Below are positions 1-7,147 of a DNA stretch of 11,227 nt, piece after piece. The notes beneath the pieces were generated by a model. It saw nothing but the letters and a program-made list of their open reading frames with translations. It had not been told where the DNA came from and ran no database searches. Made by a program: the position numbers and the translations under genes. The DNA is from Tannerella sp. (GTDB taxonomy: Bacteria > Bacteroidota > Bacteroidia > Bacteroidales > Tannerellaceae): NCBI GenBank assembly GCA_031277235.1, contig JAITMT010000465.1:1-11227 (forward strand), in the 5' to 3' direction. Numbering within the stretch: position 1 is the stretch's first letter; each line of letters begins with the position of its first letter.

Positions 1-89
1 TACTCAGAAACAAGGCGTTCGATTTCATCGTGAAACTGTACAAAAAAGAAAAATATTCCACCATTAACGCATTCAGAAAAATAGAATAA
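1..89 (+). CDS. C-terminal end of upstream ORF, probably ABC exporter membrane subunit (DUF5687-like), partial
   Basis: Only the last 28 codons are present, read from base 3 and ending with TAA at 87-89. The tail is basic and aromatic (FDFIVKLYKKEKYSTINAFR), which fits a cytoplasmic end following a last membrane helix. The stop is just two bases before the ATG of the ABC ATPase, so the two genes are almost certainly co-transcribed and translationally coupled. In Bacteroidota, ATPases of this type are commonly paired with a polytopic DUF5687-family protein whose end resembles this one; that identity is an inference from context and from a short tail, since no diagnostic domain lies inside the window. 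Confidence 0.5.
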   Translation, partial: LRNKAFDFIVKLYKKEKYSTINAFRKIE

Positions 90-91
90 GT

Positions 92-796
92 ATGATTACA
101 GTACATCAAATTTCAAAGGTTTACGGAGAGAGAAAAGTCCTTGATATTCCGGAACTTACCATACCCAAAGGGCAGACTTTCGGCTTGGTCGGCAACAACG
201 GCGCAGGCAAGACGACGCTGTTCAGCCTGATGCTCGATTTGATTCAGGCGACGGACGGTACGGTTCAAATAGAAAACGAAACCGTCTCGCAAACAGAGAC
301 TTGGAAAAATAAAACGGCGTCGTTCATGGACGAAAGTTTTCTGATCGGCTACCTCACGCCCGAAGAATATTTCTATTTTATCGGCGAGTTCAGAGGGCTT
401 AACAAGGCTTCCGTCAACGAGTTCCTGGTGCAGTTTGATGATTTTTTCAACGGCGAAATCCTCAATTCGCGAAAATACATCCGTGACCTGTCGAAAGGCA
501 ACCAGAAAAAAGTGGGGATTGTCGGAGCGCTCATCGGCACGCCGAGTTACATTCTGTTCGACGAGCCGTTTGCCAACCTCGACCCGTCCACGCAAATCAA
601 ACTGAAAAGCCTGATAAAGAGGATGTCGCAAAATTCGCAAATCACATTCCTCATTTCGAGCCACGACCTCGCGCATACCAATGAAATTTGCGACCGCATC
701 GTCGTCCTCGAAAAAGGATTGATAATGAAAGACATAATGACTTCCGAAGATACCCTCAACGAACTGGAACAGTTTTTTGCGGGAATAAAAGTTTGA
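92..796 (+). CDS. ABC transporter ATP-binding protein
   Basis: This is the cytoplasmic ATPase subunit of an ABC transporter, 234 aa, normal length for a stand-alone nucleotide-binding domain. Visible motifs in order: Walker A GNNGAGKTT (34-42), signature LSKGNQKKV (133-141) in place of the classical LSGGQ, Walker B YILFDEP (153-159) with catalytic Glu158, D-loop NLDP (162-165) and H-loop His191 in SSHD. The Q-loop region (about 78-90, ASFMDESFLIGYLTP) has acidic residues where glutamine is usual. Such LSKG-type signatures and acidic Q-loops are common in the CcmA/YtrB/Nat-like exporter ATPases. The ATG lies two bases after the preceding stop, so it forms an exporter pair with that gene. The transported substrate cannot be told from sequence. 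No clear terminator follows; a palindromic element occupies the next intergenic space. Confidence 0.92.
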   Translation: MITVHQISKVYGERKVLDIPELTIPKGQTFGLVGNNGAGKTTLFSLMLDLIQATDGTVQIENETVSQTETWKNKTASFMDESFLIGYLTPEEYFYFIGEFRGLNKASVNEFLVQFDDFFNGEILNSRKYIRDLSKGNQKKVGIVGALIGTPSYILFDEPFANLDPSTQIKLKSLIKRMSQNSQITFLISSHDLAHTNEICDRIVVLEKGLIMKDIMTSEDTLNELEQFFAGIKV

Positions 797-840
797 AAGT
801 TATTTTATGATGAATGCTCAATGTAAAATCCAAATTTGGC

Positions 841-958
841 AATCCGTCAGGATTGCAGCGCTCGGTAGAAAGGTAAACGGTTCGCAGGACGCATTCCGTA
901 CGGAATGCGAACAATATACGGAAAATATTTTCTACCGAGCGATAATCCCTACGGGATT
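841..958. repeat. Compound palindromic (REP/MITE-like) intergenic element
   Basis: The 213-base gap between the ABC ATPase and hypE contains no convincing gene but has dense symmetry. A 12-bp perfect inverted repeat, GCTCGGTAGAAA at 860-871 and its complement at 929-940, encloses a perfect 20-nt palindrome at 890-909 (CGCATTCCGTACGGAATGCG). Outside the arms lie two small stem-loops: AATCC-GTCA-GGATT at 841-854 and AATCCC-TAC-GGGATT at 944-958. The whole could fold as a long stem with a terminal hairpin, flanked by two hairpins, on either strand. From memory, similar CTCGGTAGAAA/TTTCTACCGAGC elements recur between genes in some Bacteroidota genomes, often over spurious small ORFs; this window has only one copy, so the interspersed-repeat status is an inference. 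It may also help end the upstream transcript, though no T-tract directly follows a stem. Confidence 0.75.
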
Positions 959-1009
959 CCCTGGATGTAACATTAAGTGTATTTTTTTATTTTAATTAAT
1001 TGATTATCC

Positions 1010-2053
1010 ATGGATTACACATTAAATTGCCCCGTACCGTTCAACGATACCGACCGCGTTCTGCTGGGACACGGCAGCGGCGGACGCTTGTCGCACCGGC
1101 TGATCAGCGATATTTTTTATCCCGCCTTCGGCAATCCGCTGCTGGCGCAAGACCATGACGGCTGCGTTTTTCCCGTCGAAAAAGGGCGTTTGGCTTATTC
1201 GACCGATTCGTTTGTGGTCAATCCGATTTTTTTTGCAGGCGGCAATATCGGCGACCTGGCTGTGAACGGAACTGTCAATGACTTAGCCTGTTGCGGCGCT
1301 AAACCGCTGTATCTGACGGCAGGTTTCATTCTCGAAGAAGGTTTGCTGTTGAGTGATTTGCAAACCATTGTTCTTTCGATGCAGGAAGCGGCGGAAAAGG
1401 CAGGCGTTCAAATCGTTGCGGGCGATACAAAAGTGGTGGAGCGCGGCAAATGCGACCGTATTTTCATCAATACAAGCGGCATCGGCGTTGTTCCCGAAGG
1501 CGTGGAAATCCGTCCGCAAAAAGCCGATGCAGGCGACGTGGTGATTTGCAGCGGAGAAATTGGATTGCACGGCATTACGATACTTTCGGCACGCGAAAGC
1601 CTTGGTTTTGAGACGAATCTGAAAAGCGACACGGCGGCGCTGAATCATGTTATCCACCGGCTGTTGCAGGAAGTTCCTGATATTCATGTGCTTCGCGATC
1701 CGACGCGCGGCGGTGTGGCGACGACTTTGAACGAAATCGCCAATACCGCCAAAGTGGAAATCACGCTCGACGAGGCTTCGCTGCCCATTCCCGAAGCGGT
1801 GCGCGCCGCTTCCGAGATTTTGGGTTTGGAGCCGCTTTACATTGCCAACGAAGGGCTTGTCTTGATTATTCTCCCTGAAAATCAAGCCGGTAAAGCCTTA
1901 TCGGTTTTGCATCGGTTTTCCGAAAGCAAAGACGCCCGAATCATCGGAAAAGTCAGCGCCAAAGGAAACGCGCAGGTACGGCTAAAGACGCTGTACGGCA
2001 GTCATCGCATCATTTCGATGCTTTCGGGCGACCAGTTGCCGCGGATTTGCTGA
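1010..2053 (+). CDS. hypE: Hydrogenase expression/formation protein HypE (carbamoyl dehydratase)
   Basis: HypE makes the cyanide ligands of the [NiFe]-hydrogenase iron centre: its C-terminal cysteine is carbamoylated by HypF, then dehydrated with ATP to a thiocyanate that is handed to the HypC-HypD iron complex. The 347-aa length is typical. Visible landmarks are HGSGGR (21-26), STDSFVV (64-70), GDLAVNGTVND (81-91), GDTKVV (138-143), RDPTRGG (229-235), and the terminal PRIC (344-347) with the required last-residue Cys347. These are the AIRS/PurM-like ATP-binding fold motifs plus the catalytic tail, so the enzyme looks intact. The ATG at 1010 places the HGSGGR motif at the usual distance; no Shine-Dalgarno is evident, as is normal in this phylum. 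No other hyp or hydrogenase gene is in the window, and the upstream neighbour is an unrelated ABC ATPase beyond a repeat element. Confidence 0.95.
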   Translation: MDYTLNCPVPFNDTDRVLLGHGSGGRLSHRLISDIFYPAFGNPLLAQDHDGCVFPVEKGRLAYSTDSFVVNPIFFAGGNIGDLAVNGTVNDLACCGAKPLYLTAGFILEEGLLLSDLQTIVLSMQEAAEKAGVQIVAGDTKVVERGKCDRIFINTSGIGVVPEGVEIRPQKADAGDVVICSGEIGLHGITILSARESLGFETNLKSDTAALNHVIHRLLQEVPDIHVLRDPTRGGVATTLNEIANTAKVEITLDEASLPIPEAVRAASEILGLEPLYIANEGLVLIILPENQAGKALSVLHRFSESKDARIIGKVSAKGNAQVRLKTLYGSHRIISMLSGDQLPRIC

Positions 2054-2139
2054 AAATTTCAGCGGGGAAGGCGAGTATTTTGTGTTCTTCAAGACCATTC
2101 TGTAAGACCAAAATTTATCGGTCTCTATATGACGCTTTG

Positions 2140-2182
2140 CCGGTTTAACTCCGACGCGGACGTTCTCCGTTGTAAAAACCGG
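2140..2182. other. Imperfect inverted repeat between convergent hypE and cyclo-ligase genes, possible weak terminator
   Basis: The 144-base gap between the two convergent stop codons has no ORF of interest. CCGGTTT (2140-2146) pairs with AAACCGG (2176-2182), with a small inner CGGA/TCCG pairing (2157-2160 with 2166-2169). The T-run inside the arm and A-run at 2174-2178 are weak substitutes for a terminator tract. A shorter hairpin, GCTGA-AAATT-TCAGC (2049-2063), overlaps the hypE stop codon itself. The terminator role is inference only. Confidence 0.25.
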
Positions 2183-2197
2183 AAATAATCATTTACC

Positions 2198-2782
2198 CTA
2201 TTCCATCTTTGCCATAACCGTAGTCAGGTCCGTGATCACTTTCGTCATTTTTATATCTTGCTGATTGACTGGAATATTATCGAATAGTTGAAAATCAAAA
2301 CATACGCCCCAAACCGGCGCTTTCACATGCTTTAATATCCTGTCGTAGAAACCTTTACCGCGCCCCATACGATTGCAATTTTTATCAAATGCCATCCCCG
2401 GAACCAGAAATAAATCAATGTCGGAGAGTTCGGCTTTTTCCGAATCCGGATCGGGTTCCCTGATTCCGAATGAACCGATTTTCAGGGAATTATATCCGGT
2501 GTAACGATAAAAAGAAATGTCATTCCCTTCAACGACAGGCAGGAATATTTTCTTTCTTTGACAGTAATTCTCTAATAATGAAAGTGTTTGAACCTCATCC
2601 GGCAACGCAACATAAGCCGTAACAGAGGAGGCTTCCTGAAATTCCCGCATTCCGGCAAGCGTTTCATGAATTATATTCGATTTATAATCAAGTATTTCCC
2701 TTGAATATTGATCTTTCAGCGCACGTATCTTGCTGCGTAACTGCCGTTTCTCGTTATCGAGGTCTAAATTTCTGGCTTCCAT
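2198..2782 (-). CDS. 5-formyltetrahydrofolate cyclo-ligase
   Basis: This cytoplasmic enzyme (EC 6.3.3.2, YgfA/FAU1/MTHFS family) uses ATP to convert 5-formyl-THF to 5,10-methenyl-THF, returning the storage/inhibitory folate to the active pool. The 194 aa match the family size. Visible signatures: basic N-terminal KRQLRSKIR (12-20), LFLVPGMAFD (124-133), the nucleotide/folate-loop motif RMGRGKGFYDR (138-148), and the C-terminal GVCFDFQLFDNIPV (159-172), corresponding to the family's conserved Gln and Pro positions. It is the last gene of the four-gene minus-strand operon; its ATG lies inside the end of the S41 protease gene, overlapping by 19 bases in a different frame, so translation is probably coupled. 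An alternative downstream start is not suggested because the N-terminal basic helix is conserved in the family. Confidence 0.93.
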   Translation of the reverse strand: MEARNLDLDNEKRQLRSKIRALKDQYSREILDYKSNIIHETLAGMREFQEASSVTAYVALPDEVQTLSLLENYCQRKKIFLPVVEGNDISFYRYTGYNSLKIGSFGIREPDPDSEKAELSDIDLFLVPGMAFDKNCNRMGRGKGFYDRILKHVKAPVWGVCFDFQLFDNIPVNQQDIKMTKVITDLTTVMAKME

Positions 2783-4380
2783 TTGCCTTCTTCCATGAGT
2801 GAAACCGCCTTGTTCAGCGTCTCGTCATCCTTCAAAAGAATGGGATAAAAACCCTCATTATCAAAGAAATTACGCACGATAGAAGCATGCAGTTGCGTCT
2901 CCAGCAGGTTGCGCGAAATATTGATCAGCGTAGTGCGTTTGGGGATTCCTTTGATGGCGGCAAAATTCGTAAACTCGGCGAGTATCGGTTGGTGTTGCAG
3001 GTAAGCGTACAGTTCCTCATACGTTTGAAATGATTTCAGTTTGCCGTGATTTCTGTCCGAATAATCCAGCACAAACTGATAGAACACACCTGTGCTAAAA
3101 ACCCTTGAATAATAGGAAGTTATGGCAGTTGTATCTATCGGGACAAAAACGTCGGGCATGATTCCACCGCCGCCGTAAACCGTGCGTCCACCGGACGTTT
3201 TGTACGCCAGCGAATCGTTCATTTTGATACTGTCCGCTGTGTCGAATTCACCGTGCATGTAGCGATTCATGATGTCCATGTTGTATTCTTCCGACTTTCC
3301 AAGTTCGTAATCCTTTTGGATACAGCGTTCCGAAGGGGTATAATACCGGGCAATCGTCAGTTTGATTTCCGACTGATCGGGCAAGGCAATATTTGCCTGT
3401 ACCAGCCCCTTGCCGTAAGAACGGCGTCCGACAATCAGCCCCCTGTCATTGTCCTGAATAGCGCCGGAAAATATTTCGCTCGCCGAAGCTGAATATTCGT
3501 TAATCAACACGATAACAGGTATTTCGGGCCACATTCCTTTTCCGTTGGAACGGTAATCCACGCGCGGTTGCGCCTGTCCTTCCATATAGACGATCAACCG
3601 GTTTCTGGGTAAAAATTCGTTGACCATATTGACGGCAGCGTCCATGAGTCCGCCAGTGTTGTCCCGCAAATCAATAATTAATCCGGTCGCTCCCTGTTCC
3701 TGCAATTTGGCGATCGAAGTCAGAAATTCGCTGTACGTGCTTTGTCCAAATCCGATTACCTTAATATAACCGATTTTATCGCTTACTTTATAAGCCACAT
3801 CCACGGTATAATTGGGTATATCACCGCGAGTCAATTCAAAATCAATCAGTTCCTTTTCTCCGGTACGCTCTATGCCCAGTACTACCTTCGTATTTTTCGG
3901 ACCGCGCAACATCTTCATAATGTCGTTCTGATTGATCTTTTTGCCGGCAACGAGCGAATCGTCAATTTCGATAATCCTGTCAAAAGGCAGCAAGCCTGCT
4001 TTTTCGGCGGGACCATCAGGTACAATGCTGATAATCAGAATAGTATCCTTTTGCATATTGAACTGCACGCCGATTCCGCTGAAAGACACTTCAAATTCTT
4101 CGCGGAAAGCCGGTACATCGGCAGCCGATATATATGAGGAATGCGGGTCGAGTTCGCTAACCAGTCTTTCCACCGCTCCCTCCGTTAATCTGCTCACATT
4201 CACCGTATCCACGTAAGCCTGCATAATAATCTCCAACGCCCGGTCTATCTTGTTTTGACCGAGGCGCAAGGCTTTATATTGCGGATTCATTGACTTGTAA
4301 AACTTTCCGACAAAGAAACCCAACACCAGACTGACCACAATGAGGGTCATCACTCCCAAAAAACTTCTGCTCTTATTCAT
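2764..4380 (-). CDS. S41 family C-terminal processing protease (CtpA/Prc-like), membrane anchored
   Basis: A periplasm-facing serine protease of the carboxy-terminal processing family, 538 aa. Residues 8-27 form one hydrophobic segment (signal anchor, no lipobox). A PDZ domain spans roughly 95-175 (FSGIGVQF, then PDGPAEKAGLLPFDRI), which in this family binds substrate C-termini and gates the protease. The S41 core follows, with IIDLRDNTGG (235-244), the nucleophile in NEYSASASE and the base in RRSYGKGLVQ. By the spacing known from E. coli Prc (Ser, Lys +25, Gln +29) the catalytic set is Ser299, Lys324 and Gln328, all present. The region after about 430 is a tail typical of Bacteroidota homologues, with no domain I can name. 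The ATG is six bases after the dCMP deaminase stop; the 3' end overlaps the cyclo-ligase gene. Physiological substrate unknown. Confidence 0.94.
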   Translation of the reverse strand: MNKSRSFLGVMTLIVVSLVLGFFVGKFYKSMNPQYKALRLGQNKIDRALEIIMQAYVDTVNVSRLTEGAVERLVSELDPHSSYISAADVPAFREEFEVSFSGIGVQFNMQKDTILIISIVPDGPAEKAGLLPFDRIIEIDDSLVAGKKINQNDIMKMLRGPKNTKVVLGIERTGEKELIDFELTRGDIPNYTVDVAYKVSDKIGYIKVIGFGQSTYSEFLTSIAKLQEQGATGLIIDLRDNTGGLMDAAVNMVNEFLPRNRLIVYMEGQAQPRVDYRSNGKGMWPEIPVIVLINEYSASASEIFSGAIQDNDRGLIVGRRSYGKGLVQANIALPDQSEIKLTIARYYTPSERCIQKDYELGKSEEYNMDIMNRYMHGEFDTADSIKMNDSLAYKTSGGRTVYGGGGIMPDVFVPIDTTAITSYYSRVFSTGVFYQFVLDYSDRNHGKLKSFQTYEELYAYLQHQPILAEFTNFAAIKGIPKRTTLINISRNLLETQLHASIVRNFFDNEGFYPILLKDDETLNKAVSLMEEGKWKPEI

Positions 4381-4386
4381 GCTACG

Positions 4387-4824
4387 TTATCTAATACTTT
4401 CAATTTCAATATAATTAACTTCAATTCCGGCTCTGTTCAACAAATCCACGCCATCGAGCGTATGATAGTCTTCGCAGTAAACCACTCGACGGATGCCCGA
4501 CTGGATAATCAGTTTGGCACATTCGATGCAGGGCGAAGAGGTGATGTAAATCGTTGATCCTTTGCTGTTATTGTTGGAAGCCGCGACTTTCGTGATAGCA
4601 TTGGCTTCGGCGTGAAGCACATAAGGCTTTGTAACGTTGTTTTCGTCTTCGCACACGTTTTCAAATCCGGCAGGCGTACCGTTGTAACCGTCCGATATAA
4701 TCATCTGATTATTAACAATCAACGCGCCTACTTGACGCCGTTTGCAATACGAGTTTTCCGCCCATATTTTTGCCATTCGCAAGTATCTTTTATCTACCTC
4801 GATTTTTTTATTATCCACTGACAT
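4387..4824 (-). CDS. Deoxycytidylate (dCMP) deaminase
   Basis: Zinc-dependent cytidine-deaminase-fold enzyme, 145 aa, that converts dCMP to dUMP, the substrate of thymidylate synthase. Zinc ligands and catalytic acid are visible: His71 and Glu73 in HAEANAI, and Cys99/Cys102 in PCIEC. The motif GYNGTPAG (46-53) is characteristic of dCMP deaminases (ComEB/DCTD type) and separates it from cytidine, tRNA-adenosine (TadA) and riboflavin-pathway deaminases. A further potential metal ligand set of the viral/eukaryotic enzymes, HC residues near Cys27 and Cys58, may be partly conserved, but I cannot assign it. It is the second gene of the minus-strand operon, 16 bases after the M3 peptidase and 6 bases before the S41 protease. 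Start ATG at 4824 gives the usual family length. Confidence 0.94.
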   Translation of the reverse strand: MSVDNKKIEVDKRYLRMAKIWAENSYCKRRQVGALIVNNQMIISDGYNGTPAGFENVCEDENNVTKPYVLHAEANAITKVAASNNNSKGSTIYITSSPCIECAKLIIQSGIRRVVYCEDYHTLDGVDLLNRAGIEVNYIEIESIR

Positions 4825-4840
4825 ACCTGTTCCTATCTTT

Positions 4841-7018
4841 TCAATTTCCTTCCGGCACGGGTTCTTCTATTTGTTGTCCAACTTCCTCTTCTTCAACGAT
4901 TTCACCGGGAGCAATACTCGGCGTCAAACCGTTTCTCTTCAGCAAAGCATCAATCGAGGGTTCTTTCAATCTAAAACGAATATATAAATTGTTAGGGGCG
5001 TCCGTATCGCCCTTGCTTAACACAAATTCACGAAAATTGTCGGCTGTCGCCACACTGAAAATTCCATTTTTCTTGAAGACGCTAAACGCATCTGCTTCAA
5101 GGACTTCCGCCCACTGATAGCCATAATATCCGACCGCATATCCGTCATCGGAAAATATGTGCTCGAACGAAGTGCTCAACAGCGTATTCGGTATTTCCGG
5201 CAACACTGCCGTGGATAGTCCCGCTTTCCGTTCAAACTCCTCAAAATCACCGTTGAAAGGTCTTGTAATCGTATGCCACGCCAAATCCAGCAACGACAGT
5301 CTCACCTGACGCACGCAGTCGTAACCGACATTGAAATTCGTTGCGTCGAGCAATTTTTTGACCAGTCCGGCAGGTATTTTCGCACCGGTTTCATAATGAG
5401 CGGCAATCCGGTCGAGAAATTCCTTTTCATTCAGCCAGTTCTCCATGATTTGCGAAGGCAGTTCCACAAAATCCTGTTCCACATTGGTTCCCGACAGGCT
5501 CGCGTACGTACATTCACTCAATATTTCGTGCAGCGAATGCCCCAATTCATGCAACAGCGATTCCACTTCCGAATAAGTTAATAAAGAGGGTATTGTCTCC
5601 GTCGGAGCGGCAAAATTCATAACCAGAACGATGTGTGGACGGTGGTTTACATCCTGAACATCAATATATTGATTTTGAAGTTTGCTCGTCCACGAGCCTG
5701 AAAGTTTGGACGGCCGTTGCAGCAAGTCCGTGTATAACACCGCTTTAAAGCGTCCTCTCCGGTCATAAACTTCATAAGCCGTGATGTCGGGATGATATAC
5801 CTGTATTTTCCTGTTTTCCTTGAAAGTCAGCCCATACAACTGCGTAGCCAGGTTAAAAACGCCTTGCCGCACCTTTTCCAGTTCAAAATAGGGGCGCGTC
5901 ATTTCATCGTCTATCTTGAATTGCAGGCTTTTGAGTTTTTCGGAATAATAGAGCCAGTCCCAGGGCATCAATTGAATCGTGTCTGCGTTTTCGAGACCGA
6001 ATACATATCCTTGCAGCCTGTTATATTCATTGAAAGCCAGCGGTTTATAATGATCGAGCAATCCATTCATAAACGATGTTACCTCATCCTCGCTTTTTGC
6101 CATGCGATCTTTCAATATATAGGACGCATAATTGTCGTAACCCATCATCTGCGCAATCTCAAGGCGCATATTGACGATGTTTTTCAGCGTTTCCTTGTTG
6201 TCGTTTTCATTGTTGTTGTTGCCCACATTTGACCGTGCCATGTAGAGTTTTTTCCGCAAATCCCTGTTTTGGGCAAAACGCATGAATGCAATATAACTGT
6301 AGTCGGCAAGCGTGAAAAGATACCCGACTTTATCCCTGCTTTTCGCCTCCTGCGCGGCAATCTCAAGTACGTCGGCGGGCAGTCCCTCAATCTCTTCCGG
6401 CATCGTCAGCAACAATTCAAACTGATTTTCGTCCTTCTGTTTATTATGCCTGAATTCAATTTCCAGCAGCCGGAGTTCGGTACTCAATTTCTTGTATTTT
6501 TCCTTGTCGGCTTCGGAAAGATTGGCGCCCCGGTCAAAAAATTCCTTGTAGGTTTTTTCCAGCAGCCGCAAATTTTCGGTTCTCAGGTTCAGGGAATCCT
6601 TTTCGGCATAAACCGCTTTTACCCGCTCAAATAATATATTGTTCAAATATATGTTATGATAACATTCTGATATTGAGGGAGAAAAATCCTTGGCTATTTC
6701 CATCAGCCGCTCGCTGTTTTCTCCGTCGAGCAGGCATTCAAAAATGGCTTGTACCAGTTTCAACTGTGAACCGCTGCGTTCCAGCGCCACAATCGTATTG
6801 GCAAAAGTCGGCGGAAGCGGATTTTCAACAATCAACTTTACTTCTTCATTATACGCCTTACAACTTTCATCGAAAGCGGGAATGAAATCTTCGGTTTTGA
6901 TTTTTTCAAAGGGAACGGTTCCACTCGGAGTCTTGAATTTGCTTAACAGTGGATTTGCAGCGTTTAAATTCAAACAAAACACTGACAATAAAATAACTAT
7001 AAATTTTTTTTCCATCAT
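4841..7018 (-). CDS. M3 family zinc oligopeptidase (peptidyl-dipeptidase Dcp-like), exported
   Basis: A thimet-oligopeptidase-family (M3) metallopeptidase of 725 aa that trims short peptides. The gluzincin site is complete: HELGH at 490-494 (His490, His494, catalytic Glu491) and the third ligand Glu519 in FVELPSQ, at the family spacing of 25 residues; the substrate-binding Tyr/Gly loop near 625-637 (DGYAVGYYGYQW) is also present. Unlike E. coli cytoplasmic Dcp, it starts with a signal-peptide-like sequence, residues 1-21 (hydrophobic core FIVILLSVFCL, cut probably after LNA-A), so it is probably periplasmic. Cys15 precedes NLNA and does not make a clear lipobox. After the usual family end (LLKRNGL, 692-698) there is an acidic tail of 27 residues rich in Glu. 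First gene of the operon; either of the two initial Met codons could be used. Confidence 0.93.
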   Translation of the reverse strand: MMEKKFIVILLSVFCLNLNAANPLLSKFKTPSGTVPFEKIKTEDFIPAFDESCKAYNEEVKLIVENPLPPTFANTIVALERSGSQLKLVQAIFECLLDGENSERLMEIAKDFSPSISECYHNIYLNNILFERVKAVYAEKDSLNLRTENLRLLEKTYKEFFDRGANLSEADKEKYKKLSTELRLLEIEFRHNKQKDENQFELLLTMPEEIEGLPADVLEIAAQEAKSRDKVGYLFTLADYSYIAFMRFAQNRDLRKKLYMARSNVGNNNNENDNKETLKNIVNMRLEIAQMMGYDNYASYILKDRMAKSEDEVTSFMNGLLDHYKPLAFNEYNRLQGYVFGLENADTIQLMPWDWLYYSEKLKSLQFKIDDEMTRPYFELEKVRQGVFNLATQLYGLTFKENRKIQVYHPDITAYEVYDRRGRFKAVLYTDLLQRPSKLSGSWTSKLQNQYIDVQDVNHRPHIVLVMNFAAPTETIPSLLTYSEVESLLHELGHSLHEILSECTYASLSGTNVEQDFVELPSQIMENWLNEKEFLDRIAAHYETGAKIPAGLVKKLLDATNFNVGYDCVRQVRLSLLDLAWHTITRPFNGDFEEFERKAGLSTAVLPEIPNTLLSTSFEHIFSDDGYAVGYYGYQWAEVLEADAFSVFKKNGIFSVATADNFREFVLSKGDTDAPNNLYIRFRLKEPSIDALLKRNGLTPSIAPGEIVEEEEVGQQIEEPVPEGN

Positions 7019-7037
7019 TTTGGGCTATTTCGGCATA

Positions 7038-7045
7038 CAAATATA
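7038..7045 (-). promoter_or_regulatory. Bacteroidota -7 promoter box (TATATTTG) for the M3 peptidase operon
   Basis: On the minus strand this octamer matches TAnnTTTG, the -7 consensus for the Bacteroidota primary sigma factor. It lies 19 bases before the M3 peptidase ATG, so the leader would be short. No convincing -33 TTG/TTTG element was found at the expected distance. It is back to back with the TlpA promoter in the divergent gap 7019-7147. Confidence 0.6.
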
Positions 7046-7089
7046 TGAAAAAATTTCATCGAAACACTCATTCTTATCAATTTTTTCAT

Positions 7090-7097
7090 TACTTTTG
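7090..7097 (+). promoter_or_regulatory. Bacteroidota -7 promoter box (TACTTTTG) for the TlpA-like gene
   Basis: Exact TAnnTTTG match 50 bases before ATG 7148. Transcription from it would begin just past 7100, so an upstream in-frame ATG at 7100 would lie at or before the start of the mRNA; this supports 7148 as the true start. No clear -33 element. Confidence 0.65.
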
Positions 7098-7147
7098 CAT
7101 TGAATACTTTCACTTTGAAATATAATTATTTATTTAAATATTTGATA

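Noticed and set aside
807..995. A 62-codon open frame on the plus strand between the ABC ATPase and hypE
   Set aside because: It runs straight across the palindromic element; its composition is dictated by the inverted repeats, it has no domain or signal features, and similar frames over such repeats are usually artefacts.
1283..1885. A 200-codon minus-strand open frame opposite hypE
   Set aside because: It is fully inside an intact hypE with all family motifs and shows no protein-family features.
2049..2063. Small palindrome across the hypE stop codon as an intrinsic terminator
   Set aside because: Only a 5-bp stem with an A/T loop and no following T-tract; too weak to call.
6230..6252. 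Asparagine-rich run in the M3 peptidase (residues about 267-276) as a possible repeat expansion or frameshift
   Set aside because: The reading frame and flanking family sequence continue normally on both sides; it is a short low-complexity loop.
7100..7147. Sixteen-codon N-terminal extension of the TlpA-like protein
   Set aside because: It would place a polar stretch before the lipoprotein signal and begins at or before the likely transcription start set by the -7 box at 7090-7097.
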